Positions 16,677-24,840 are shown, counted from the first letter of the stretch. The stretch: 64,000 nt of DNA from Bacillus sp. Marseille-Q3570 (GCF_946151055.1 NZ_CAMGYZ010000005.1:124001-188000); one strand, 5' to 3'. A program made the numbers and translations. Notes: a model not told the origin generated them from the letters alone.

Positions 16677-16758
16677 GAATCCACCACTATCTATCACTTG
16701 AACTATATTCATCCATGACCCAGCTGACTAAAGGCAGTCACAGAATATAGTTATATTA

Positions 16759-16787
16759 TTTACGCTTGTTGGTATACAAAATACTGT
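16759..16787 (+). promoter_or_regulatory. Promoter of the HDO gene with operator in the spacer
   Basis: TTTACG (16759-16764), 17 bp, TACTGT (16782-16787). The operator TTGGTATACAAAA (16769-16781) fills the spacer. Confidence 0.6.
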
Positions 16788-16828
16788 ACACAAAAATAAA
16801 GTGTAAACTTTCAAGGAGGAGAATGGAA

Positions 16829-17557
16829 ATGGCACAACTATTATCAAAAGACGAGTTCCGTAAAGAACTAGAAGAGGCGATCAAAGGAAACCATAGTCAG
16901 AAAGCGCCCTTTACTGTTGCTTGGGCTGAAGGGAAGCTTGAAAGGCACCATTTTGCGAGATGGGCTGAAAACCATTACCACTACGTAGGCCCTTTTGCTA
17001 ACTATCTTTCTTACATTTACCATAACACTCCTGATCTACCTGAATATGAAGATGCGAAAGACTTTACCCTTCAAAATATGTACGAAGAAGAAATTGCCGC
17101 CGATCGTCACACAGACCTGTTGATTCGTTTTGCAGAATCGTGCGGTACCACAAGAGAGCGTGTCCAAGATCCAAAAAACATGACGGCTACGACACTTGGA
17201 CTTCAAAGCTGGTGTTACTCAGTAGCAGCTAGGGAAAATTTTGTAGTCGCAACAGCGGCATTAGTGGTCGGATTGGAGTCTCAAGTACCGGATATTTACC
17301 GAAAACAAACACCGATCCTTCGTGAGAAATATGGCTTCGATGATGAAGAAATCGAATTCTTCGACTTACACATCGTATCCGATGAAATCCATGGTGAACG
17401 CGGATACAAGATCGTGCTAGAACATGCGAACACACCAGAGTTGCAGCAACAGTGTCTCGATATCGTCCGGGTCGGTGCTAAAATGCGTCGCATGTACATG
17501 GATGGCCTATGGAGAGAATACCTTGAACAAGATCTAGGTGCTCTCGTACAAGCCTGA
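16829..17557 (+). CDS. Heme-oxygenase-like dimetal oxidase (HDO; PqqC/CADD/TenA fold)
   Basis: A 242-residue all-helical protein of the HDO superfamily, whose members use a diiron or related dimetal site for oxygenation, oxidative decarboxylation or C-C cleavage. A full ligand set is visible: E87-x6-H94 (EEEIAADRH), E150 (VGLESQVP) and H181-x3-D185-x2-H188 (HIVSDEIH). From memory this spacing matches CADD. PqqC itself is a cofactorless oxidase and lacks this set. ATG 16829 lies 8 bases after AAGGAGGA; ATG 16823 is too close. The gene has its own promoter with two GntR operators and two ferredoxins in the same regulon. The reaction is unknown. Confidence 0.82.
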   Translation: MAQLLSKDEFRKELEEAIKGNHSQKAPFTVAWAEGKLERHHFARWAENHYHYVGPFANYLSYIYHNTPDLPEYEDAKDFTLQNMYEEEIAADRHTDLLIRFAESCGTTRERVQDPKNMTATTLGLQSWCYSVAARENFVVATAALVVGLESQVPDIYRKQTPILREKYGFDDEEIEFFDLHIVSDEIHGERGYKIVLEHANTPELQQQCLDIVRVGAKMRRMYMDGLWREYLEQDLGALVQA

Positions 17558-17589
17558 TACACATCGAAACTAGCAAAATAACATACTAT

Positions 17590-17617
17590 GGCAGTTTCCT
17601 GAGCGGGAAGCTGCCAC
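17590..17617 (+). terminator. Weak stem-loop after the HDO gene
   Basis: GGCAGTTTCC pairs imperfectly with GGGAAGCTGCC, followed only by ACTTTATT, so termination is probably partial. Confidence 0.5.
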
Positions 17618-17624
17618 TTTATTA

Positions 17625-17715
17625 CACTTGAAGAAAGTATTCATACTTTCTTCAGTATAAGGGCAACTAAGGCAAAACCTTCGCCAAAGGCTCGGTTTTG
17701 CCTAGTATTCTTTAT
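17625..17715 (+). repeat. Dispersed ~90-bp repeat, copy B
   Basis: Same architecture as copy A: AAGAAAGTAT...ATACTTTCTTCA hairpin, GGGCAACTAAGG, a GCC-loop-GGC segment and a TTCTTTAT end. It ends 24 bases before the aldehyde dehydrogenase start. Confidence 0.85.
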
Positions 17716-17738
17716 CAGTAACGGAAAGGATGATAGAT

Positions 17739-19205
17739 GTGCTGACAGCGAAAGCAGAACTTTTCATAAAAAACCTGATTGCTGGAGAATGGACTACAAC
17801 AGCTAGCGGGAAGACGTTCCAGAGTACGAATCCAGCAAATAAGGAAGAAGTAGTGGGGGAATTCCAGGCATCTAATGAGGAAGATGTGAAAAAAGCCATT
17901 GAGGTCGCAGATAAATCGTTTCCAAGCTGGGCGAGCACCCCGCCTTCCAAAAAAGCAGCGATTTTAAATAAAGCGGCCGACCTACTTGAAGATCGAGTCG
18001 AAAAACTTGCAGATGAACTGACGCGAGAAGAAGGAAAACCGATCGGGGCATCGCGTAAAGAAGTACTCCGTTCTGCCCAAACGTTACGTTACTATGCGGT
18101 TGAGGGGCAGAGTTTCACAGGTGAAACGTTCCCACAGGATGATCCGAACATGAAAGTATCGACTGAATTGGAACCACTTGGTGTCATAACCGTGATTACG
18201 CCCTGGAATTTTCCAATCTCAATTCCTGCCCGAAAAATTGCACCAGCCTTGATTACAGGGAATACAGTGGTGTTCAAGCCATCTTCAGAAACGCCATTGA
18301 TCGCTTATCGTCTTGTCGAAGCGCTCCACGAGGCCGGACTTCCGGAGGGTGTCCTTAATTTTGTAACAGGTCATTCAAAGGATATCGGTGACAGTCTAGT
18401 CAATCATCCTGCGGTCAAAGCAGTTACATTCACAGGATCGACGGGCGCTGGTGAACACATCCACCGTAATGTTTCGCTCGAGACCCGTACACAAATGGAA
18501 TTGGGCGGAAAAAATCCGATCATCGTCATGGATGATGCAGATGTTGAATTGGCAGCCCAGTTGACGGTAAACGGTGGATATTCTTTGACCGGACAAGCCT
18601 GTACCGGAACGAGCCGTGTCATCGTGATGAAGGAAGTGAAAGACAAATATTTGGACGCGTTAGTTGAAAAAACCAAAGCACTGAAAATCGGTAACGGGTT
18701 TGAACAAGGCGTCACGATCTGTCCGTTAGCAAGCGAAAAGCAACTGAACAATGTCCTGAAATATATCGATATCGGAAAAGAAGAGGGTGCTACGCTCGTA
18801 TATGGTGGTGATCATCTTACTGAAGGTGATCTCGGAAAAGGATTTTACGTACAGCCGACAATTTTCTCTGATGTAACGCCTGACATGACGATCGCGCAAG
18901 AAGAAATCTTCGGTCCGGTCATTTCCGTCATCGAAGTTGAAAACTACGAGGAAGCCATCTCGGTCGCAAATGGTGTGAAATATGGATTATCAGCATCCAT
19001 CGTGACGAACAACCTGAAAACAGCCCAACAATTCACGAAAGAAATCAAAGCAGGAACTGTAAAAGTGAACCGTACCACAACTGGGAATTTGATCAACGCG
19101 CCATTCGGTGGTTTGAAGAAATCAAGTACGTCCACATTCCGCGAATCAGGAAGAGCGGGACTCGAATTTTTCACACAAATCAAAACCGTGTATGTCGGAT
19201 ATTAA
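17739..19205 (+). CDS. Aldehyde dehydrogenase (2,5-dioxovalerate/semialdehyde type)
   Basis: A 488-residue NAD(P)-dependent aldehyde dehydrogenase. Motifs: TPWNFPISIPARKIAPAL near residue 155, FTGSTGAGEHI near residue 230, the general base in MELGGKNP near residue 252 and the nucleophile Cys in GQACTGTSRV near residue 286. Overall it resembles alpha-ketoglutarate semialdehyde dehydrogenases such as YcbD. GTG 17739 is preferred to ATG 17730 because GGAAAGGA abuts the latter. It lies between a repeat copy and the GlcG-like gene and is probably co-transcribed with the next three genes. It likely oxidises the aldehyde produced upstream in this pathway. Confidence 0.9.
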   Translation: MLTAKAELFIKNLIAGEWTTTASGKTFQSTNPANKEEVVGEFQASNEEDVKKAIEVADKSFPSWASTPPSKKAAILNKAADLLEDRVEKLADELTREEGKPIGASRKEVLRSAQTLRYYAVEGQSFTGETFPQDDPNMKVSTELEPLGVITVITPWNFPISIPARKIAPALITGNTVVFKPSSETPLIAYRLVEALHEAGLPEGVLNFVTGHSKDIGDSLVNHPAVKAVTFTGSTGAGEHIHRNVSLETRTQMELGGKNPIIVMDDADVELAAQLTVNGGYSLTGQACTGTSRVIVMKEVKDKYLDALVEKTKALKIGNGFEQGVTICPLASEKQLNNVLKYIDIGKEEGATLVYGGDHLTEGDLGKGFYVQPTIFSDVTPDMTIAQEEIFGPVISVIEVENYEEAISVANGVKYGLSASIVTNNLKTAQQFTKEIKAGTVKVNRTTTGNLINAPFGGLKKSSTSTFRESGRAGLEFFTQIKTVYVGY

Positions 19206-19242
19206 TTGACCCGTTCGATGGGATGAGGAGGATGAACAGACA

Positions 19243-19722
19243 ATGAAGACAACATTGAAACTAGAGTTGGAAGAAGCAAAACTGATCATAGAAGAAGCGA
19301 AACGGAAATCGGAAGAGATTGATGTTCTGGAGACAATTGCTGTAGTCGATGACGGTGGGAATTTGATTGCGCTCGAACGGATGAACGGGGCGCGAATTAC
19401 AGGGCCGGAAATCTCGATTGCGAAAGCATTCACAGCTGCAGGACATAAGCGGTCGACGCATCTTTTCAACAAAGAGCCGAACGGACCTGTGCTTCCAGGA
19501 AACGAAGCATTCGGAATCCAGCATATGTTGCCTGGTAAATTCGCGGTGTTCGTCGGTGGTTTTCCGATCGTCGTTGATGGAGAAGTAATCGGCGGAATCG
19601 GCGTAAGCGGCGGGAACGGTGAGCAGGACACAGCTGTTGGAACTGCTGCACTAAAAGCATTGCAAGAGCATCTGCAGCCTGCAGGGCATGAAGTCGTGAC
19701 GGATGCTGATATCAAAAAATGA
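19243..19722 (+). CDS. GlcG/HbpS-family (DUF336) protein
   Basis: A 159-residue protein of the GlcG/HbpS family, small alpha/beta proteins that bind heme or cobalamin-like ligands or act with catabolic enzymes. Motifs include AVVDDGGNLIALERMNGA near residue 33 and GGFPIVVDGEVIGGIGVSGG near residue 106. An AGGAGG box lies 11 bases upstream of ATG 19243. It sits between the aldehyde dehydrogenase and the ChrA pair. Members often accompany glycolate, propanediol or aromatic pathways; its role is not settled in the family. Confidence 0.85.
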   Translation: MKTTLKLELEEAKLIIEEAKRKSEEIDVLETIAVVDDGGNLIALERMNGARITGPEISIAKAFTAAGHKRSTHLFNKEPNGPVLPGNEAFGIQHMLPGKFAVFVGGFPIVVDGEVIGGIGVSGGNGEQDTAVGTAALKALQEHLQPAGHEVVTDADIKK

Positions 19723-19753
19723 CCAGGGTTGACGCAGAAAGAAGGAGATTCAA

Positions 19754-20353
19754 TTGAGATCATTCTTGGACCTTACGATCGGATTCGCAAGGACCGGGGT
19801 GACTGGTTATGGAGGCGGACCGTCGACGATTCCATTGATCGAATATGAAGCTGTGAAAAAATACAAATGGATGACAGAAGATGAATTCGGGCAGACTTTG
19901 GCTCTTGCGAATACATTGCCTGGCCCGATCGCTACGAAAATGGCGGCTTATATCGGATACAAGGTGAAAGGCAACTTAGGGGCGGCGGTCGCGATCCTCG
20001 CACATATTTTACCGTCGTTGATCGGAATGGTCGGTATGCTCGGTATTTTGTACAAATATCGGAACTCACCATTCGTCAGCGGGATGGTCGCTGGGGTTAC
20101 ACCGATCATCGGTATCCTGTTGCTGGAAATGGCGTATAAATTTGCGGATAAAGCCCGGAAAGGTCTCGGGTTCCCGATCATGCTCGCCTTATCAGGGGTC
20201 TCACTTGTCGTCCTCCAATTGTTGAATGTCCATCCCGGTGTGATGATCGGGGCATGTTTAGCGGGGGCTTTCATTGTGGCGACATATAGGAACAGAGTTA
20301 TGAAGCGTGATCCAGATGATGTTCATGTCGAGCGAAAGGAAGAAAGCGTATGA
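19754..20353 (+). CDS. ChrA-family half-size transporter, subunit 1
   Basis: A 199-residue membrane protein equal to one CHR domain. The signature GYGGGPSTIPLIEYEAV near residue 18 and LANTLPGPIATKMAAYIGYKVKG near residue 51 are typical. Short CHR proteins come in pairs that assemble as heterodimers. Starts at TTG 19754, 7 bases after AAGGAG, and its stop overlaps the next start (ATGA). Chromate efflux is the textbook role, but in a catabolic operon the pair more likely moves an organic or inorganic oxyanion. That is inference. Confidence 0.87.
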   Translation: MRSFLDLTIGFARTGVTGYGGGPSTIPLIEYEAVKKYKWMTEDEFGQTLALANTLPGPIATKMAAYIGYKVKGNLGAAVAILAHILPSLIGMVGMLGILYKYRNSPFVSGMVAGVTPIIGILLLEMAYKFADKARKGLGFPIMLALSGVSLVVLQLLNVHPGVMIGACLAGAFIVATYRNRVMKRDPDDVHVERKEESV

Positions 20354-20880
20354 TCTACTGGGATATCTTCTGGGCATTATTCATTGCCAATTTGTTCGGC
20401 TATGGTGGCGGTCCATCAACGATACCTCTTGTTCAAAACGAGGTGGTCAATCGTTATGAATGGATGACTCTGCGTGAATTCGGGGACCTTTTAGCGATTG
20501 CGAATGTGCTTCCAGGGCCGATTGCGACCAAGATGGGGGGCTTTATCGGCTATCAAATCGCCGGTGTGCCAGGGATGTTGATCGCCCTTGCAGCTACGAT
20601 TCTCCCTTCAGCTATAGCCGTCATCATCCTGTTCAAATTCGTGAACCTTTTTAAAGACTCGCCTCATGTGAAAATGCTGACCGTATCTGTACAGCCTGTC
20701 ATCGCGATTTTACTTGGCGTCTTGGCTTTCCAGTTTTTTATTACCGCGTTTGAAACGAGCGGCGTTCTGCATCTCGTGATCTTGACTGCAATTGGTTGGC
20801 TGACGATGTACAAATTCAAGGTCCACCCAGCACTCGTGATTTTATGTGCGTTAGGTTACGGCGGCGTATTTTTAGCATGA
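20350..20880 (+). CDS. ChrA-family half-size transporter, subunit 2
   Basis: A 176-residue CHR-domain protein, translationally coupled to the previous gene by a 4-base ATGA overlap. It repeats the signature YGGGPSTIPLVQNEVV near residue 15 and IANVLPGPIATKMGGFIGYQIAG near residue 49. Five to six hydrophobic segments are visible. With subunit 1 it makes up a complete ChrA-like carrier. A terminator follows, closing the unit that began at the aldehyde dehydrogenase. Confidence 0.87.
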   Translation: MIYWDIFWALFIANLFGYGGGPSTIPLVQNEVVNRYEWMTLREFGDLLAIANVLPGPIATKMGGFIGYQIAGVPGMLIALAATILPSAIAVIILFKFVNLFKDSPHVKMLTVSVQPVIAILLGVLAFQFFITAFETSGVLHLVILTAIGWLTMYKFKVHPALVILCALGYGGVFLA

Positions 20881-20898
20881 AGAGAATTGATTGTTTTG

Positions 20899-20950
20899 AG
20901 ATGACTCATGACCAGAAGATTCATATCTGGTACTTGTGGGTCATCTTTTT
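20899..20950 (+). terminator. Terminator after the ChrA pair
   Basis: AGATGAC pairs with GTCATCT, with an inner ACCAGA/TCTGGT stem, followed by TTTTT. Confidence 0.85.
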
Positions 20951-21040
20951 ACATTTAAAGAAAGTTTATATACTTTCTTCAATATAAGCGCAACTGAAGC
21001 TCAGCCTCGCCAAAGGTTTGGTTTTGCCAAGTTTTCTTCA
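20951..21040 (+). repeat. Dispersed ~90-bp repeat, copy C
   Basis: ACATTTAAAGAAAGT, hairpin to ACTTTCTTCAATATAAGCGCAACTGA, then CTCAGCC...GGTTTGGTTTTGCC and AAGTTTTCTTCA. It directly abuts the terminator. Confidence 0.85.
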
Positions 21041-21068
21041 TACTTGATATGAAGTGTGGTATTTACTG

Positions 21069-21082
21069 TTTGGCATACCATT
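21069..21082. promoter_or_regulatory. GntR-type operator TTTGGCATACCATT
   Basis: A copy of the shared site upstream of the regulator gene at 21252, consistent with autoregulation. Confidence 0.65.
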
Positions 21083-21251
21083 TCTAGAATGTCCGCAAAG
21101 AAATCAGCATTTAATTGAATGAAAAATGAAATTGTGGTTAAGATTCTGCTAAAATAGTAAAAAAGGGAAGTATCAGTCGCAGTGAAATATTACTATAGAA
21201 CATATCTGAAACGTGGATGTTTTATAGAGGAAAGCAAGTAGGTGACTTATA

Positions 21252-21932
21252 ATGAAATGGGCAGAAGATGAACTGTTATCCATTCGTGAACGCGCATACA
21301 GATATCTGAAAGACTTGATTTTAGAAGGCGAATTCCAGCCTGGAGACCGTCTGATCGAGAGGGAACTGGCTACCAAATTGAACATTAGCCGGACCCCGAT
21401 TCGTGAAGCGCTATTTCGCCTTGAATCGCAAGGTTTTGTCAAAACGGTGCCTCGAAAAGGGGTCATTGTTACCAACGTTTCTGAAGAAGAAGTCATTGAA
21501 GTATTTACGATCCTGTCCTCGCTTGAGGTGCTAGCAGCCAAACTCGCAGCACAAAAGATGGATGAGGAAACCCAAAAAGTGTTTGATGAAAAAATTAGAG
21601 AATTAGAAGAGTTGGACCAGAACGGCTCTGAGGATTTCGATAATGAACATATCAATATGAACCTTCTTCTGTACAAAGCTTCTAAGAGTCCGAAGTTGTA
21701 CGAAATCCTTTCAGGGTTGACGGATTATATTCAAATGTCGGCAAACATGGGGTACGAAACTCCAGGGCGACGGAAGGAATCCCTAAGGGAACATATCCAG
21801 ATCATGAGAGCGCTTCGGGATAAAGAAGTCGAAATGGCTGAATACCATACGAAGATCCATATCGAAAATTCGAAAAAAGCGTATATCAATTTCCTCGAAC
21901 AACAAAAAGAAAAACGGAAGTCGAGTCGATAG
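21252..21932 (+). CDS. GntR-family regulator, FCD subfamily
   Basis: A 226-residue regulator with an N-terminal winged helix (ERAYRYLKDLILEGEFQPGDRL, then LNISRTPIREALFRLESQGFV near residue 45) and a C-terminal helical FCD sensor. In the FCD domain the usual Asp/His pair before the first ligand helix appears as His and Asn (EHINMN near residue 136), while later histidines (EHIQIM, HTKIHI) remain, so metal binding may be altered. A TTTGGCATACCATT site precedes the gene. It is the only GntR-type gene among the genes carrying this site and is the likely owner of the regulon. The inducer is unknown. Confidence 0.88.
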   Translation: MKWAEDELLSIRERAYRYLKDLILEGEFQPGDRLIERELATKLNISRTPIREALFRLESQGFVKTVPRKGVIVTNVSEEEVIEVFTILSSLEVLAAKLAAQKMDEETQKVFDEKIRELEELDQNGSEDFDNEHINMNLLLYKASKSPKLYEILSGLTDYIQMSANMGYETPGRRKESLREHIQIMRALRDKEVEMAEYHTKIHIENSKKAYINFLEQQKEKRKSSR

Positions 21933-21943
21933 GCACATGCATG

Positions 21944-21973
21944 AAAGCGCGGGTTTGATACCGGGCTTTTTTT
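21944..21973 (+). terminator. Terminator after the GntR gene
   Basis: AAAGCGCGG pairs with CCGGGCTTT, followed by a T-run. Confidence 0.8.
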
Positions 21974-22002
21974 GTTGATTTATCCGATAAACGTTGAAAC
22001 GA

Positions 22003-22144
22003 AAATCTAACGGACATCAGAGCCCTTATTTACATGATTTACTTGAAAAAGCGTTCACTTTTGGTGAAATAACGTCTCTCGTGTCCGTTAGATTTACAAA
22101 CGACCTCTTTTTACTATGAATAAGGTCTCCTGTGTCCGTTAGAG
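22003..22144. repeat. Three copies of a TCTAACGGACA repeat
   Basis: Copies of about 30 bp share TCTAACGGACAY, GAG and CTTATT/GTTATT blocks. One is on the plus strand (22003-22033) and two are on the minus strand (22064-22095 and 22115-22144). They lie in the non-coding gap between the GntR gene and the subtilase gene. Confidence 0.8.
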
Positions 22145-22199
22145 TAATAAACCCTATCAAAGATTCGTACTTGTGCTAAGATGTAGCGTATGGAGGGGC

Positions 22200-22358
22200 T
22201 TAGTCTGGTTTTAACCACGGTTCTTGTTCCTTAATAAAGGTGGTTCCATCAGATAGCTCTGCCTTCTTTCCTATCTTTTCATCACGTTTCAACAAAGTGT
22301 TGATTAATTTGTGCGATTTCTGGAAATTCAGTACTTCTTTATAACCAAATACTGTCAT
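22200..22358 (-). CDS. Possible 52-residue ORF or gene remnant
   Basis: A minus-strand frame of 52 codons (starting MTVFGYKEVLNFQKSHKL and ending EQEPWLKPD) reads like real protein in composition. It has no clear ribosome site before its ATG. I do not recognise it. It may be the decayed end of a former gene in this repeat-rich gap. Confidence 0.3.
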   Translation of the reverse strand: MTVFGYKEVLNFQKSHKLINTLLKRDEKIGKKAELSDGTTFIKEQEPWLKPD

Positions 22359-22459
22359 TCAATGTCGGAATTTGATAAATCCACTGAGAAGGAAGTCCTT
22401 TCAAGAGCATTGAATTCATAACTTGCAACATGAAAACAAAACTTGAAAGGATGAAGTAC

Positions 22460-23947
22460 ATGAAAAGGGGATTATTATTAGTTTTAGGGGTTTTACTTGC
22501 TTTTTCATCATTCAGTTTCAGCGCATTTGCATCATCGCAAGAAACATCCAGCTCGAAGCAGGCATTTCTAGTTGTTTTTAAATCTGAAAACAGCTTGCCT
22601 GCCAATTACAAGTCAATCATTGAGAAGGCCGGGGGAGAAGTTACATATGAAGTAGCCAAGATTGGAACTGTCGAGGCTACCACGTCTAACCCTACTACGT
22701 TCATTAAATCATTAGGGAAAAACACAAATGTTGCGAGCCTTGCTCCTTCATTAGAAGTATCTCTGAATTTACCTGAAGTTGAAGTAAGAACATCTGACAT
22801 TGAGCAAAGTGGATTAGAACCAGTACCAGTGGGAGAAAGCATCTGGGAAGCTGGCTGGCAATGGGATATCGAGCGAGTAACAAATAAAGGTGCGAGCCAT
22901 GCCGTTTCAAGTGGCAGTAAAGATGTGGTCGTCGGTGTTATCGACACAGGTTTTGATTTCGACCACCCTGACCTAAAGAATAATATCGTTCCTGATTCAA
23001 AAACATTCGTTCCTGGAACTACAGATGCATGGGATTTCAACAGCCATGGGACTCACGTTGCCGGGACAATCGGTGCAAATGGTCGTATCAAAGGGATTGC
23101 ACCTGAAGTCGGACTCCGAGCCTACCGCGTATTCGGTGCTACTGGTGGTGCACAGCAATCTTGGATTACAGATGCCATTATTTCTGCAGCTGATGATGGT
23201 GTAGATGTGATCAACATGAGTTTAGGCGGCACAAGAGTAGTCGGGCAATGGTATTACACTGACCCAGCTACAGGTGAGAAGATCCGTTTAGGTAATGACG
23301 CAGCTGATATGGTCGCTTACAACCGTGCAATTCGTTATGCGACCAATAAAAATGTGACCGTTGTCGCTTCAGCTGGGAACGACGGTCAGGATTTAAGCAA
23401 TCCGGCAAAGCTGGCTGATTGGTATAATGCTGTTTTAGATTCGAATCCGGCGACAGCTGCTTATGATGTACAAGGTGCTGGATTCAAGGTTCCTGCTCAA
23501 ATCCCTGGTGTCATCACTGTTTCAGCTCTAGGAGGGGGATTTGGTACAGATGATCGTCTTGCATTCTACTCGAACTATGGAAACGGAAATATCAATCTAT
23601 CTGCACCAGGTGGCGATTTAGGCCCTGATTATAATGGAACACGCGTACCTGGGGATTACCAATGGTTAGTATTGAGTGCTGTTCCGACTTATTTAAATTC
23701 TCCGACGGGAGTCGCGCAATTCGGTGAGCAAGGCTACGGATGGAAGGGTGGTACGTCAATGGCTTCACCACAAGTAGCTGGTGTAGCCGCTGCATATATC
23801 TCCAAAGTATATGAAGCAACAGGAAAGAAACCATCACCAAGCCAGGTACAAACTAAATTACAACAAACTGCAGATGATGCAGGTAAAAAAGGTTTTGATC
23901 CAATCTTCGGTCATGGTGTAGTAAATGCGTATAATGCGGTAAAATAA
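22460..23947 (+). CDS. Secreted subtilisin-like serine protease (S8)
   Basis: A preproprotein of about 495 residues. ATG 22460 has GAAAGG 9 bases before it and opens a clear signal peptide (MKRGLLLVLGVLLAFSSFSF, cleavage near AFA-SS). An I9-type propeptide (QAFLVVFKSENSLPANYKSI) follows. The catalytic triad is visible: Asp in VGVIDTGFDFDHPD, His in HGTHVAGTIG and Ser in GGTSMASPQVAG, with the oxyanion Asn in SAGNDG. It is an extracellular degradative protease unrelated in function to the flanking catabolic genes. A terminator follows. Confidence 0.95.
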   Translation: MKRGLLLVLGVLLAFSSFSFSAFASSQETSSSKQAFLVVFKSENSLPANYKSIIEKAGGEVTYEVAKIGTVEATTSNPTTFIKSLGKNTNVASLAPSLEVSLNLPEVEVRTSDIEQSGLEPVPVGESIWEAGWQWDIERVTNKGASHAVSSGSKDVVVGVIDTGFDFDHPDLKNNIVPDSKTFVPGTTDAWDFNSHGTHVAGTIGANGRIKGIAPEVGLRAYRVFGATGGAQQSWITDAIISAADDGVDVINMSLGGTRVVGQWYYTDPATGEKIRLGNDAADMVAYNRAIRYATNKNVTVVASAGNDGQDLSNPAKLADWYNAVLDSNPATAAYDVQGAGFKVPAQIPGVITVSALGGGFGTDDRLAFYSNYGNGNINLSAPGGDLGPDYNGTRVPGDYQWLVLSAVPTYLNSPTGVAQFGEQGYGWKGGTSMASPQVAGVAAAYISKVYEATGKKPSPSQVQTKLQQTADDAGKKGFDPIFGHGVVNAYNAVK

Positions 23948-23966
23948 AAAGTCCATTATGGGTTCT

Positions 23967-24014
23967 TAAAAAACGACGTGCCAGCTGGAAACAGTGTTGG
24001 TACGCCGTTTTTTT
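23967..24014 (+). terminator. Terminator after the protease gene
   Basis: AAAAAACG-CGT-GCCA pairs with TGGTACG-CCGTTTTTTT across a short loop. Confidence 0.85.
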
Positions 24015-24029
24015 ATTGCATTGGGTCCG

Positions 24030-24041
24030 TTTGGTATACAA
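24030..24041. promoter_or_regulatory. GntR-type operator TTTGGTATACAA
   Basis: A copy of the shared site about 140 bases upstream of the second ferredoxin gene. Confidence 0.6.
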
Positions 24042-24109
24042 TAACACTCAAATATTGATAAAAAATTACGAGAAACCATGATAAAAAGTGAAATATTTCG
24101 AAAATTCAG

Positions 24110-24148
24110 TTGTCAGAATATTTTCAATATGGTATATTGTATACCAAG
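24110..24148 (+). promoter_or_regulatory. Promoter and operator of the second ferredoxin operon
   Basis: TTGTCA (24110-24115), 17 bp, TATATT (24133-24138). The operator TTGTATACCAAG (24137-24148) overlaps the -10 and the start region, a repression position. Confidence 0.7.
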
Positions 24149-24179
24149 AGAACAAGAAGATTACAGGGAGGACTGAACG

Positions 24180-24533
24180 ATGCCGAATATTAATTATCTG
24201 ACTAGCGGTAAAGTGATCGAAGTTCCGGAAAATTCGAATATTCTTAGGATGTCTTTAAGATATGATGGTGATCTCCCCAATAAATGTGGCGGCGGAATTT
24301 GTGGGACATGCGTATGCAAGATAGAAGAAGGCGCTGAATTCCTTGATAAGGTGAAAGTCCAAGAACGCCGGAAGTTAGGTGATGAATGGCTGGACAAAGG
24401 CTATCGTCTTGGTTGCCAGTCGTTTGTGACAGATGGCGATGTAACGGTTTCGTGGGATGAAGAAACCACAAAAGCAGTCAAGAAAAGAAAACCCGATAAA
24501 ATCAAAAAAGAAAAAGTTTCGGTTGGAAAATAA
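24180..24533 (+). CDS. Second [2Fe-2S] ferredoxin
   Basis: A 117-residue ferredoxin related to the one at 13818. Cluster ligands are C36-x4-C41-x2-C44 (NKCGGGICGTC) and C79 (RLGCQ). It has the same lysine-rich C-terminal tail. The start at 24180 follows GGGAGGA. It is the first gene of a three-gene unit with the Cys-containing protein and RidA. Two paralogous ferredoxins under the same operator suggest either two redox steps or a two-electron relay to the dimetal oxidase. Confidence 0.9.
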   Translation: MPNINYLTSGKVIEVPENSNILRMSLRYDGDLPNKCGGGICGTCVCKIEEGAEFLDKVKVQERRKLGDEWLDKGYRLGCQSFVTDGDVTVSWDEETTKAVKKRKPDKIKKEKVSVGK

Positions 24534-24602
24534 ACAAGGAAAAGTACTCAGCTAAAAATGGCTTACGTTTCTTAAAACAAACAAGGTAACGAGGTGGAAG
24601 AT

Positions 24603-24809
24603 ATGTGGGTCTGTAAACATCATTTCAAAAAAGCGATTACCCTATTGGATGTTCCTCATATTCGTAAAGCACCAGCCGGAACCAAATGTCTGCTATGTGA
24701 TCGAAACGCAAGCCTGAAATTGTACTACACCCATACAACGTGTAAATTCAAGCTCAGGAAACAGTTTGGGGAGCAAGATGAAGAGCGTCTGATGACTGGG
24801 ACCTCTTGA
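24603..24809 (+). CDS. Small Cys-containing protein, unknown
   Basis: A 68-residue basic protein beginning MWVCKHHFKKAIT. Cysteines and histidines in VCKHH, CLLC near residue 32 and HTTC near residue 45 could form a zinc-binding knuckle. ATG 24603 has GAGGTGG just upstream; the GTG at 24594 lies within that box. It is placed between ferredoxin and RidA in the regulon. No family is recognised; a metal-binding accessory is possible. Confidence 0.7.
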   Translation: MWVCKHHFKKAITLLDVPHIRKAPAGTKCLLCDRNASLKLYYTHTTCKFKLRKQFGEQDEERLMTGTS

Positions 24810-24840
24810 CACGAATAAGTGACAGAAAGGGAAGCTGAAA

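Noticed and set aside
16829-17557. Pyrroloquinoline quinone synthase PqqC
   Set aside because: No other pqq genes are present and the dimetal ligands seen here are not those of PqqC.
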